Assembly: GCF_019703515.2 (NCBI RefSeq)
Contig: NC_059388.1
Span: forward strand, 620,001-684,000
From: Myxocyprinus asiaticus
Lineage: Eukaryota; Chordata; Actinopteri; Cypriniformes; Catostomidae
Length of the DNA: 64,000 bases
Reading direction: 5' to 3'
Below, piece by piece: positions 23,901 through 64,000 of the stretch. Within the stretch, counting starts at the first letter, position 1, and every line of letters starts with the position of its first letter. The notes beneath the pieces were generated by a model. That model saw only the letters and a program-made list of their open reading frames with translations, searched no databases and had not been told where the DNA came from. Made by a program: the position numbers and the translations under genes.

Positions 23901-24839
23901 GGTTACCATGGTATCAGCGGTCAGAAGTCCATCATAATCGTCCACAGACGCTTGCAGCTGCTTCCACAACAGAGAAAATTATGATTTTGGTGCAAGTCTG
24001 TGGTATTGTGCAGTATATATATTGTATACTGCATACTATTGTTTTAAACAGTATGCAACAATAAACATTGAACACACACATTGCTGTCATGTGACTTCAT
24101 TTCATGGCATGTTTAATTCAGCGAATGGCGTCCAGTTTTTAGTTACATTTTGTGTAAAAATGTCTTCACTTTTGGCTGTGCAATCAAAAGTGATTATTTC
24201 TTGACACAAATATTTGGAATGCCTAATTCGCAATGCGCTCTAAGTCCTCGTGGTGGCGTAGTGACTCGCCTCAATGCGGGTGGCGGAGGACGAATCTCAG
24301 TTGCCTCCACGTCTGAGACCGTCAATCCGTTCATTTTATCACGTGACTTGTTGAGCGCGTTACCGCGGATATGTAGCGCGTGTGGAGGCTTCACGCTATT
24401 CTCCACCGAAGAAAATCAAACATCAGAATGAAAACATGAATAAGAGATATTTCTGTAGGTCAGTAATAAAACACGCTTGAATGATACAAACCTTTTCTGA
24501 CACTTGAGACATCTGTGCTTCCAGGTCCAGGATTATATTGCTCTTTTTATACAAATCATCATATTTCTCTCTCAGATCTGCTAACCTTGCGTCCTGTTGA
24601 AAAAGAAACCTGTGGAAGAAACAGCTTTGATGAACACAACACAGAGAAATGATCTAAACCTTTAATTAAGAGTAAACTCACCACATCATTAAGACAGAAA
24701 CACACAGAGACATGACAAGCATTGTGCTCTTCATATCTGAAGAGTTTTTATCCACTTTCTGCCTCCAATCCTCATGTTCAGTCCTTCTGTCTTTGTTGTC
24801 TAAAGTCTTTTTTCGTTGTTTAATTTCACTGTTCTGCAT
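20198..24839 (-). CDS. ikbip: IKBKB-interacting protein (IKIP), two alternative C-termini
   Basis: ER-membrane, single-pass coiled-coil protein; in human a p53-responsive pro-apoptotic factor that binds IKK-beta. Exon 1 is 24839-24682 and exon 2 is 24609-24492 (phase 2 to 0). Together they give 92 residues: a basic N-terminus (KQRKK), a hydrophobic segment near residues 37-57, then WFLFQQ, which aligns with human WFVFQQ, and SQVSEK, which aligns with SLISEK. They then splice to 20974-20198 for a 350-aa protein, the human canonical length, or to 23960-23160 for a 358-aa form. The start Met is the first ATG; the frame is open upstream only from a TTG. The gene is tail-to-tail with ckap4. Confidence 0.9.
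22490..23040. repeat. Inverted repeat pair with internal tandem units and a nested MITE
   Basis: Left arm about 22490-22590, right arm about 22860-23040. Complementary phrases are ATAAAGGTATTGTGAG, CAAAACTATTTCAGAAAA and CCTCTAAGG. The right arm is expanded by about four imperfect copies of a unit like AAAACTATTGCGAGGGAA. Between the arms, 22593-22860, is a second palindromic block built on AACCATGGTT with its own inverted ends (TTACAAAAAATAACCATGG type). Located in the ikbip intron between the alternative terminal exons. Confidence 0.6.
23160..23960 (-). CDS. ikbip: ikbip proximal alternative terminal exon
   Basis: 266 codons plus stop, open in phase 0 with exon 2. The acceptor is GAAG at 23960 or GCAG three bases later, differing by one Gln. 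The product is a long heptad-rich coiled coil (IKLLYKSGDELQKRLEK, LRAQFSATETRLQEL, EDEMLKTSSVVLEVKQVF) with an acidic end (DKMDLREE). Human IKBIP is also known to produce isoforms with a different C-terminal exon. The layout of late blocks (TETRLQELTLQVQRTEDEM beside LADLTLRIGHLAEDMMKTE) suggests the two terminal exons are ancient duplicates of each other. Confidence 0.8.
   Translation of the reverse strand, partial: QLQASVDDYDGLLTADTMVTKLQQVITFIHNTTTVLQEEQEASVLHYQTINNRLRNITEVWQRKLAAVTTDLNTLKTESRSVHARITEHVNDVDARLHILTERLQEVEDGTKRNTRVLDRTEEEDAKHVQDNLDWNSRQVSKLQEQIKLLYKSGDELQKRLEKVTPRAQQWETQLPAVEESVRSMLRLRAQFSATETRLQELTLQVQRTEDEMLKTSSVVLEVKQVFNTSQEVHSHMRELPQEEAKQENRDLDSGNVDDKMDLREE
24235..24405 (+). 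repeat. tRNA-derived SINE fragment
   Basis: Begins with GTGGCGTAGTGACTCGCC, an A-box-like head, followed by GGAGGACGAATCTC, a degenerate B-box. It continues into GCGTTACCGCGGA and GTGTGGAGGCTTCACGC. CpG-rich compared with its surroundings. I recognise this as a common cyprinid tRNA-related SINE body, truncated at its 3' end. It lies in the ikbip intron. Confidence 0.65.
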
Positions 24840-24990
24840 GTTTGAACCGCAGCACCTCAATATGAACTAATACTCCTCAGAATGTGCAGATATTTAAGAA
24901 AGAAACGTCATTCTCTGTTATATTGTCAAAGTTTCTCGTCAGTTAAACTCGCCACGCAGCAGCACAGAAATACCAGTCTTACGTCAATGT

Positions 24991-25027
24991 GGGCGGGGTT
25001 AGAGGTCTGAAAGTCGTCTTTGATTGG
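24991..25027 (-). promoter_or_regulatory. Candidate ikbip proximal promoter elements
   Basis: GGGCGGGGT (GC box, 24991-24999) and, on the minus strand, CCAAT at 25023-25027 lie about 150-190 bases upstream of the ikbip start codon. Their order and spacing fit a TATA-less promoter. A second CCAAT-type motif occurs further out near 25230. Confidence 0.4.
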
Positions 25028-25039
25028 TCAGGTGCAATG

Positions 25040-26780
25040 GGTCTAAAAAATAATTCTCCTGTTTTACCTTTTAATTATGTATTTGTACTTTTATGTCTCT
25101 TTAAGTTTGTCAGAGTCATAAATCAGGTGTGAATTATTATCCTGACCGCTGATGAAAGCAGTTAGTTGACGGCGATGTCACATGAAATCTGTTACATTTC
25201 ACATCGCTCCTCAGAATGGACCAATCACAGTCGGTTGTTGTTTCCCGCGTAAGACATTTAGTTTAATTGTATTTCAGTATGAGTGATTAGAATGAATAGA
25301 TGACGGGTTTATTCAAATATGTCTGTAATGACACAAAAAGTCCAGAAATGTGAATGTGACTCAATGAAGGATTGTATGAGCCGTCACGCGCAGTGTGCAA
25401 TCAGCTGCCAAAAGTGCGAGAAATTATTACATATCAAATCATGCAACATTAAATTCTGTTATAGTTCTACCAAAAAAAAAAAAAAAGTCTTTCTGAGTAG
25501 AGGCCTCTTGTAATGCCAAATATAAATTGTATCTATTGACGTAATTCCTACATATCTACATATTTTACATTTCCTATTGCCACTAAATTTAAAGAGGTAC
25601 ACTTTAAACTGATAAATGACATAACAAATTTTTAAGGGAAAGGGTTTAATGTTGTATCTTGTTTGTATCACCAGTAATTCAATGTGATGATGTTTCCCTG
25701 TGGCTTATTGAAGTACCACATTCATCAGATCTGGAAGTAAAAGTGAGTTAAATTTACTCAATATTACGTCATGAAGTTAAGTAGATTTTACTTCATTTTA
25801 TACCATTAAAATTTATTTTAAAAATGTTAAGTCTTTGCACAGTTTAAATAAATCTTACTAGTCATTTTTTTCTTGTCTATGTTATCATATTGCAATAACT
25901 ATGAAATGTGTTTATATATTATGAAAGATTCAAAATAATACAAGGTTAGTTGCTTAACAAGTCTGTTCTTTATTGAATTAAACAAGTTAACTAAATAAAT
26001 CAGCCGCCAGCTGAAGGGAAATTCTGACCCTTCATAAATGTTCATAAAAAACACAAAGTAACAAGGAGCCATCAATGACAATGCTTCTGCAAAAGTGTTG
26101 TATTTACTGCTAGATTCTTCATGTTTACAGTAACTAAAATCACTGAAAGTGATCCCAGATAAACACTGTGATGAGCCGTTCTCATAGTTAATATCATAAG
26201 CAGCTGTTGAGTAAACTTCAGCACTATCTATATCTACTATATCTCTCGCTAGATACAAATATCCCTTTTGCTTTAAACAATCAGAACTGCAATATTGTGC
26301 AGTGTTTTTGATCACTATTGCACTTAATTTATCTTATGATATTTTTGTAGGCAATAAGCTGTAGCTGAAATAGTGCACTTTGACAAACAGCAATGAGTGC
26401 AAACATTTGACTTCAAATAAAGAGATTTTTGGCCTTTTTAAGTGATGCAAGAGCAAAACTAATGCCATTTGATCCATTCTAGTCCATCTTAAATAATTAC
26501 CAACAAAACTCAAACAACTACACAGAAGTAAATAAATGCAGCAGAAAATAAATTGACCTCAACGCCCAACTAACCAAAAGTGCCCCACATGCCAAAGCAA
26601 TGAATTCATAAGCAATAAACTTTCAATAATCAATTGAGCACAGCAGAGTTCATATGTAAACCAGCCGCTGCAGTAAATCTTCATAAAGCTGCATATGTGC
26701 ATTCAATGATTATAATGCAATTATAACTACATTCATCACTCATTCAGTTGTAGTGTCTGTGATGTGAATCCTTCAACAGC
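25040..26780. other. ikbip-arfgap3 gap and arfgap3 3' UTR
   Basis: 25040-25950 is AT-rich intergenic DNA with a poly-A run near 25470 and no gene. A minus-strand AATAAA at 25969-25974 gives a likely end for arfgap3, so about 25950-26780 is its 3' UTR. A minus-strand open frame at 25899-26315 lies inside this UTR and resembles no family. Confidence 0.45.
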
Positions 26781-53879
<27,099 letters not shown>

Positions 53880-54384
53880 GTTTACACCTGTTGCAAAGTT
53901 TCACCGAATGATAAAAGTCTTCTAAACACAGACGGGTCTGCGTACTTCCTGACAGTGTTGCGTCACAATCGCCGCTCATTGGCTGGAAACACACGCACTG
54001 TGTCGAATTCTGTTATTATATTTGTATCGTTGTCTTTTGTAATATAATGGGGTCCAAGAAGTACTAGAACAATAGTGCTTTTATTTTGCATTCATTAATA
54101 ATAATAATTACAAACTATATTATTTTGTTCCAAAGAGCACCTTGTGTGCTTCAATGGAAGCAATGCAATCCGACTGTCTGTACAAAAGAGTTATAAGAGT
54201 TTCTGCTTGGTTTAATTGTACATTTTCTATCTTCAATATGACAAATATATGGGCAATACTTTAAAAAAATATAGCTGCAAACATCAATTTAGTGCCAAGC
54301 ACAAAAACAGCAAACACTGGAGTGGTGAAAAAGACATGAAAAAAGGCATTACTTAAATTGTAATACAAGTGCTTATGAGTTTTG

Positions 54385-54830
54385 ACCAATAGGTGGCGCT
54401 GTCACCATATCGATATTGTCAGGGCTTGCTCACAATGCCACATATGAAGTTTCATGTCAATACACCAAAGCATTCATGACATACAGCCTGCCTGGGATTC
54501 TTATTGGCATCTTGCATTAAATCTGTTGATGGTCAACAAAAACCTTTTCATAACTTTTTGTCATGAGTGTCCCTAGATGATAAACACAAACTTTCATGCA
54601 AATGGGACGGCATAGGAGTTCAGAAAAGTTGGTTTCCAATTAAATTCAAAATGGTGGACAGGAAGTATGGCTGACGGTGGCAAATGTTGTATCATCATAC
54701 TCAGCATTACACAAGGAAGCAAAGGACAAAAGTCTCATGACAAAAGATCAAATTAATCAAAAGTTATAAGCATGTCAATATATCTTTTGACCACTAGGTC
54801 ACAAAAACTTTGAGTACCTTCAGCACATGG
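54385..54830. repeat. Interspersed repeat (GGTGGCGCTGTCACCA family), copy 2
   Basis: Shares AATAGGTGGCGCTGTCACCA, TCATGTCAATAC, TCATGAGTGTCCCTAGATGA and GACCACTAGG with 37140-38150. No frame is present. A fold-back element follows at 54953. Confidence 0.65.
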
Positions 54831-54952
54831 TCCTGATGAAGTCAGTGGGTGCTTCCCATTTCTTACATTGTGCATCCATGTTTCCTTTCCCTTGTTTCCT
54901 AGCTCCACCCTCTTAGGAAATGAAGAAAGGATGAAAGGAAAGGAAACTATTT

Positions 54953-55756
54953 TCCTTACAAAAATCGAGAGTTCACGGCAAATTTGCCAAACACTTGCCG
55001 CTGATGAGCTTTGCCACAAACTTGCAGCAAATTCTCATTGTTGCCAAAGGTTTACCACTACTGGCGAAGAGCTACAAACTTCTGGCAAACATTTGTGGCG
55101 AATCAAAATCTCATTTGCACGTGAAAATAATGAGCAGCAAATTTGTGGCAAGTTTGCATCTAGTTTCGATTTTTTTTAAGGGTTGTAAAATATAATATCC
55201 TGCTCACTCACATCACTTCAAAGTGCCGTCTCTGCACAGCTTTCAACATATTATTGAAACATAATTAATTTATATTTTCATATTAAAACCTACAAATTCA
55301 AGATGCACTGTTGAAGTGTGACATTTATGGTTTATTTAAACCGCAAAGGTTAAGCATGAATTAAAACTGTTCTGTCAGTGAAGGGGGAGGAGAATGTATG
55401 CGTGCGCCAGGTGCTTCAACCAAAAAGTCTCCTGTGCTTCCTTGCTAAAGCGTCCTTGGAAATCTTCCTTCGTTCTCGATCCTCGCGGTGCATTTAGAGA
55501 ATTAATACATCCTTTCCCTTACAAAAAATCTAAAATAGCTGCAAATTTGCTGCTCATTATTTTCACATGCAAATGAGATTTTGATTCGCCGCAAATGTTT
55601 GCCAGAAGTTTGCAGCTCTTCGCCAGTAGTGGTGAACCTTCTGCAAACCTTTGGCAACAATGAACAAGTTTGCCGCAAAGCTCATTTGCATGTGAAAAGT
55701 ATCAGTGGCGAATTTGTGGCAAATTTGCTATGAACTCTCGATTTTCCTAAGGGAAA
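54953..55756. mobile_element. Fold-back element with about 225-bp inverted arms
   Basis: The left arm 54953-55187 and right arm about 55520-55756 are near-perfect inverses. Both begin outward with a CCTTA, then AAAATCGAGAGTTCA, and then carry many variants of GCAAATTTG / TTGCCAAAGG / CATTTGTGGCGAATC. The spacer of about 330 bases has no coding. Each arm is itself built from repeated short motifs of the type GCAAA-TTTGC. No transposase. Confidence 0.75.
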
Positions 55757-56099
55757 CCATAACTACAAAGATTAAAACTGAACAGTTTGTAAAATTATTA
55801 AATATACAGCAACTTTAAAGTTCTTTAGAATACAATCATTCTGCTGTATCATTAGGCGGCCACAGTGAGGAGAAACATAATGAAAATAAAGAGAAAGCTA
55901 AGCTAATAGGCTAACCAGTTAGCTTGTGAGCTAACTGAAGAAAACAGAACAGCTGTTTAATGTGATAGTTCACATGTTTACATAGAATCACACAGCAGTT
56001 GCATAAAAGTTCTTTCAGCCAATAGAATCACTTTGTGATCGGAGGGGGGCGTTACTGGGAATGAGCTTGTTGTGTAGTAGGTGTTCCTTGTCATCTTGC

Positions 56100-56755
56100 G
56101 GGAAACAGACAGATGCACTTGCCCTGATTACACATACCAAATTTCGTAATGAAATGCCAATGCGTTTTTTAAAATATAGAATTTAAGATCAAATTTAACA
56201 TGGCCGACATATGAACATTGGATATCATTCGACTCGTCATGCCCCAAGGAATCAACAGAGACCAATCTCATGAATTTAAGCCAAACAGCCATTTTTCAAA
56301 TTTCTTTACTGTGCAGGTACCATCAGGTCATGCTTGTGATGACATATATTAAATTCCGTGTCAATACGCTAAAGCGTTGCAAAGATACAGCCTCACATAC
56401 ATTTTGGCATGCTCGCCGAACAAATTTGTTGATGCGGTATATGAGAACGGTTTGGTTCATCATCGTGAATTTCAGAACTTTTTGTCATGAGTGTCTCTAG
56501 ATAATACGTGCAAAATATCAAGCGAATCGAACATACGGTCTATGAGGAGTTCGAAAAAGTATGTTTTTCTGACCCAAGGAATCAGAGGGAAAAAAAAAAA
56601 ACTTTATTTCTAGGATTTACGGTTCAGAAGTTATAGTCGGAAATGTAGGTGAAACTTTGACTAGAAGGTTTGAGTTAGGGAGCCCAAATTTTGTGTGAGA
56701 GCTACTCATAACCGCCCCTACCAATGTGCCAAATGTCCGAATTTTCCTATTTAAC
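56100..56755. repeat. Interspersed repeat (GGTGGCGCTGTCACCA family), copy 3
   Basis: Matches later parts of the 37140-38150 copy: CATACCAAATTTCGTAATG, CAATACGCTAAAGCGTTGC, GTCATGAGTGTCTCTAGAT, AAAATATCAAGCGAATC and GAGGAGTTCGAAAAAG, then GGGAGCCCAAATTTTGTG. With copy 2 it may represent one element split by the fold-back and about 350 bases of other sequence. Confidence 0.6.
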
Positions 56756-56927
56756 ACATACAATCTTTAATTTTAAAAACCAAGATTATAAAATGCTGTA
56801 AAAGTATTGTTTATTGTTAACTAATGCAGTTTACTAATGTGAACAAATGCAACCCTATTGTAAAGTGCTACCAATAAATGGAATGACAAAATTATAATAA
56901 CAGTCAAAGAAATATAACTTCTGTTTA

Positions 56928-58224
56928 TTTATTGCCAGCTTGACAATATACAAAATGAAATAAACTCCAAACTGTGTTACTGAATATTGCAAACCAAACA
57001 TGTCACCACATTTGTCCAACAATATTCAATTCATTCATTCAATTTAAATGTCTCAATTTCATTCTAGCACTGCTCATAGATGAAAATATCCATGTAACAC
57101 ACACACAAACACATGCGCGCACACACTGCACAGACATTGCCTGGCTTTATAACTCAATGTAAAGACCACCTGAGAGGTTTGGTGGCGTTGGGAAGTCAAA
57201 TTTATACATTAAACCATAAAACAATGAATTCATAACATTCGTATACCTTAGCGCTCAATTCAAATACATTCCAATTGCGAATCACAGCATTAGTGGAAAA
57301 TGTCAAAGCACTTGAGGCATATTTAATAACAGTCCTCCATATTAAAACTAGAATTCAGAACATCCCATTTCCTTTAAATGCTTGGTGGATATTGCTATAT
57401 ACATGTTCAACACTACTCTATACAGTTAGAACACTTCTTTAGTGTGAAACTCAATATATATGATGCCGTTTTCAACACAGTCATTCTAGCATTGAACTAC
57501 AGCATACTGTCCAGTGCAGGTGAAGATACAGCCAAAAGTGAGTTCCCTAAAACAAATGACAATAAAAGAGAAATTCAAATGAAATGATACACAATGCAGT
57601 TTGAATGGCTGAAGAAGTCTTCTGTCTGATGAATGATTACTCAGCGTCACTTTCTAAACGGACCTTGAGTACAGAAAGTCCATGTCGACGCAGGGTTAAT
57701 ATCGAAGGATGTTCATCTTTTGATAAGTGTAAGGTAAGTGTAATCAAATCATTTCGATTCATTTGATTTGCTTGGTTTTTACACTTAAATCATAAAAAAC
57801 AAAAAAGCATTCCTAAAAATATCTTTTAAAAAAAAAAGACATTTTGAATTTCGAACCCTGAGCACTGCCTATCAGTGGATTATTTGGCAAAAGAGGAAGG
57901 CTTGTTTTTCCATATTAAAAGGAAATTGCCAAATGGCAGATAAATGTGACTTTATGAATGTAGACCTCAAAAAACCTAGTGAATTAAACATAGATGATCA
58001 CCTGTATTCCTACTGTGATTTATTATAACAGAATATATTTGAATAAAGTGTTGAAATGAGATTATGGGATTGACTGTTATATGATGATGTTGACCGGTTG
58101 TAGAGTGTGTGTTGGTGTAACTGCTGTCAGATCAGTGTACAGGGGTGATTTACTGTGTGTAAGTGTGGAGGACAGTAAGAATCTCTACCGGCGTAAAATA
58201 CAATCATCTTGTCGTCAGACGCAC
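56928..58224 (-). other. pacsin2: Probable 3' UTR of pacsin2
   Basis: 1.3 kb between the pacsin2 stop codon and minus-strand AATAAATAAA (TTTATTTATT in plus, 56924-56933). AT-rich, no repeat recognised, no open frame. A 3' UTR of this length is usual for the gene. Confidence 0.5.
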
Positions 58225-62575
<4,351 letters not shown>

Positions 62576-63520
62576 CTAACAACATAGAGACAGTGCTGCG
62601 TCACATACACACATCATACATGACAGTCAAGCGTGTACACACACAGTCAGGCACTCCTGTCCTGTACAGCTCACGGCAAAATAAAATACAATAATAAAAA
62701 GTAAATAAAATAAACGTATGTATATAACTTTGTATTGTGATATCTATTGTGTCTTCGCTGACTGCACATAAAAACAAAAAATATGCTGTCCAATTTACGG
62801 ATTGATCACTGCTGGTGAGCTTCTTTTTAATAAATCAGTCAAGTACTTCCTCATTGTAACAGGTCAGATGACTCACTCAGAATAAGGTGAAATTAAGTGC
62901 GACTTGCTCTTGGCCACAAACCATTGAATGAGAAAGCATCAACCTGTAAACTTACACTATGATGACTTGTGCTGATTTGAGAAAGTCGAACATGTTCATA
63001 CACTTTGATTTACTGTTGGTATAAACCAGCACAAGGACAATGTACCAGTCAGCATTAATCAATCACAGCTACACAATAATAGACCTAAAGCAGCAGTGGA
63101 CTCAAGAACATAACATATCTAGTCAAATGTTGTGACGGGTTGAACTGGTGTTTGAGAAAGCGCTGCCATATGATCATGTGTTTGAAATACTCGATTTCAC
63201 AGCAGGAGTCGAAACATGCTGCTAGAGCTACTAAGAATTTTTTGGAGATAAATATGGGACAGATTTCATCAGAAAATTGAACTGTTTAGTCATTTCAAAT
63301 GCAAAAAGACCCCAAATGCCTTTTGTGTCTAGGGGGAATTACAACTATTGCAATTTACCAAAACAAATATAATATAAAAAATATAATTGACAAAATAGTT
63401 CAAGCATTCAAGGGCCTACAAGTATATATGTTAAAGATATTAAGTATTAATAAGAAAGTACGTTAGCAACTAAATAAGAGATAAAGTGCCATCATTTTCA
63501 GAACCAGAGATACGGCTTTT
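62576..63520. other. pacsin2 intron, nothing recognised
   Basis: I looked for F-BAR coding blocks on the minus strand and found none. The sequence is AT-rich and without clear repeats. Confidence 0.35.
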
Positions 63521-63529
63521 TTAACATTC

Positions 63530-64000
63530 CTGACTGTTATAGCGCCACCTATTGCATGATCACTACCAAATTTGGCACACTTCTCCAAAATTTGATGTCC
63601 AAAAACTCCTTCCTGTAGAGGTTTTGTTGATGTCGAATGAGAAACCTAGGACTAGTTCACAAAAGTTTTTTTTTTTTTTTTTTTTTTAAATAATCTCAAA
63701 TATTTAACAAACTTTTTGTTAAATTTGTTAAGATTGACACCAATGGTTCTTGAGGGAAAGTTGTCCAGAATGGTGGCCAATTATTTTCAAATTTTGCACA
63801 GACCTCTTTGGCCGAAAGTCAAATAGACCCACCATGTTTTCGTTCCAATCGGCTATTGTTAACAGTCTAATAGCAGCTGAAATTTTACTGGTTGATGGCA
63901 GCCATGTTTTTCAAGATATGCAACTGTCCTCATCGAACTTGATGGCACCTTGGACAAAGACACTTAATGCTAAATTTCAAGTCGATTGGACCAGTGGTTC
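63530..64000. repeat. Interspersed repeat related to the GGTGGCGCT family, copy 4
   Basis: Contains ATAGCGCCACCTATTGCATG, CCAAATTTGGCACAC and repeated phrases about AAATTT with CAATCGGCTATTG, plus a poly-T tract (63666-63687). The theme (GGTGGCGCT complement, CAAATTTGGCAC) resembles the 37140, 54385 and 56100 copies but in the opposite orientation. It runs off the right edge. Confidence 0.5.

Noticed and set aside
25899..26315. Minus-strand 138-codon open frame
   Set aside because: Lies in the presumed arfgap3 3' UTR, has an AT-rich composition and no recognisable domain.

Overview
The window reads as a teleost fish genome, most likely a cyprinid. The evidence is split vertebrate genes with GT-AG introns and dense interspersed repeats of fish type: L2 LINEs, Tc1-like DNA elements, DIRS, Gypsy, and many hAT-like and fold-back MITEs. 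No bacterial or viral gene organisation is present. Exon models were built by eye from splice sites, reading phase and remembered human protein sequences. They were not checked against RNA or a database.

Five host genes are recognisable. (1) terf2 (shelterin protein TRF2, called terfa in zebrafish), minus strand, 1105-11571: 14 exons, 585 codons, with TRFH, RAP1-binding and Myb/telobox domains. Its hinge contains a family of four related, phase-matched exons, two of them almost identical. (2) ckap4 (CLIMP-63), plus strand, 15641-18040: 2 exons, 452 aa. (3) ikbip, minus strand, 20198-24839: two shared 5' exons and two alternative 3' terminal exons. (4) arfgap3, minus strand, 26781-53879: 16 exons, 511 aa, with introns swollen by transposons. 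(5) pacsin2, minus strand, 58225 to beyond the right edge: only the C-terminal NPF and SH3 exons are present. arfgap3 next to pacsin2 matches human 22q13.2. ckap4 and ikbip are both on human 12q23. ckap4 and ikbip lie tail-to-tail here and both encode type II ER-membrane coiled-coil proteins.

The rest is mainly mobile DNA. The terf2 introns hold a hAT-like element and MITEs. The terf2-ckap4 interval holds a 5'-truncated L2. The long arfgap3 introns hold an L2 nested in a MITE, a Tc1-like element split by a Gypsy LTR element with perfect 5-bp target duplications, a 5.4-kb L1-type LINE with a 16-bp target duplication, a solo LTR and a DIRS-like relic. The Gypsy element has its integrase upstream of reverse transcriptase, the Gmr1-type order. 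The arfgap3-pacsin2 gap and the pacsin2 intron hold two long fold-back elements.

The points most worth a second look are the terf2 hinge-exon amplification, the conserved alternative 3' exons of ikbip, the Gmr1-type Gypsy nested in Tc1, and the fold-back inside a fold-back in the pacsin2 intron.
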